This document shows positions 40,174-40,178 of a stretch of 40,178 bases of DNA, piece after piece (position 1 is the first letter of the stretch; each line of letters begins with the position of its first letter). The stretch lies in contig ADZZ01000286.1 of the NCBI GenBank assembly GCA_000179315.1, forward strand, positions 1 to 40,178, written 5' to 3'. The DNA is from a delta proteobacterium NaphS2 (GTDB taxonomy: Bacteria; Desulfobacterota; DSM-4660; Desulfatiglandales; Desulfatiglandaceae). Position numbers and translations under genes: made by a program. A model generated the notes under the pieces. That model was not told where the DNA came from and searched no databases. It worked only from the letters and a program-made list of their open reading frames with translations.

Positions 40174-40178
40174 CAATA

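Noticed and set aside
1-40178. CRISPR arrays, tRNA or rRNA genes, phage genes
   Set aside because: No regularly spaced short repeats, cloverleaf-like segments, rRNA-like conserved blocks or phage structural or integrase genes were seen on reading; the repeats present are long duplications and IS remnants.

Overview
The window reads as chromosomal DNA of an obligately anaerobic, aromatic-degrading bacterium, most likely a member of the Desulfobacterota (the former sulfate-reducing or syntrophic Deltaproteobacteria). This placement is inferred from the gene mix: a molybdenum 4-hydroxybenzoyl-CoA reductase (hcrCAB), soluble NuoE/F/G-like modules, an Old-Yellow-type enoate/aryl-CoA reductase, DUF6125 and ACMSD-like amidohydrolases, a BssB-like glycyl-radical-enzyme subunit with its activase, and a fumarate reductase cytochrome b remnant. 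No tRNA, rRNA or CRISPR was seen.

Layout, left to right. 0.07-1.4 kb: DDE transposase, minus strand. 1.7-4.3 kb: a mosaic of decayed duplicates (5' end of a CocE hydrolase, a frameshifted quinone oxidoreductase, a 3' piece of the same oxidoreductase, a scrap of a VOC gene) around one intact SnoaL-like gene. 4.3-6.0 kb: intact CocE/NonD hydrolase. 6.1-12.8 kb: the best-defined operon, hcrC-hcrA-hcrB, an aryl-acid CoA ligase and a MarR-type regulator fused to a creatinase/prolidase N-terminal domain. A perfect 18-bp palindrome lies in the promoter spacer. 12.9-14.4 kb: an intact oxidoreductase copy inside a ~1.45 kb direct repeat of 1.94-3.36 kb, so the hcr locus is bracketed by long direct repeats about 11 kb apart. 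14.5-16.8 kb: VOC protein, CBS-ACT protein, SDR. 17.0-22.8 kb: NuoE/F/G-like NADH module, an enoate/aryl-CoA-reductase-like flavoenzyme and a stand-alone receiver protein. 22.9-29.0 kb: an ACMSD-like amidohydrolase family (one degenerate, one frameshifted, two intact), DUF6125 and a biotin-type carboxyltransferase, with an IS3 scrap.

29.0-29.5 kb: a truncated IS200/IS605 TnpA gene has replaced all but the N-terminus of a fumarate reductase cytochrome b gene. From there to the right edge everything is on the minus strand. Read in transcription order from the right edge: BssB-like small Fe-S subunit, glycyl-radical activase, MoxR ATPase, VWA protein, MmgE/PrpD protein; then a second tight group: DUF4125, DUF4258-YgiT zinc finger fusion, DUF4037 nucleotidyltransferase-like protein, epimerase, AMP-forming ligase, frdC remnant. 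The catalytic glycyl radical subunit is expected just beyond the right edge.

A working model (inference) is a fumarate-addition pathway for a methylated aromatic such as p-cresol. It would feed 4-hydroxybenzoyl-CoA to HcrCAB for dehydroxylation to benzoyl-CoA, with fumarate reductase and NADH modules handling electrons.
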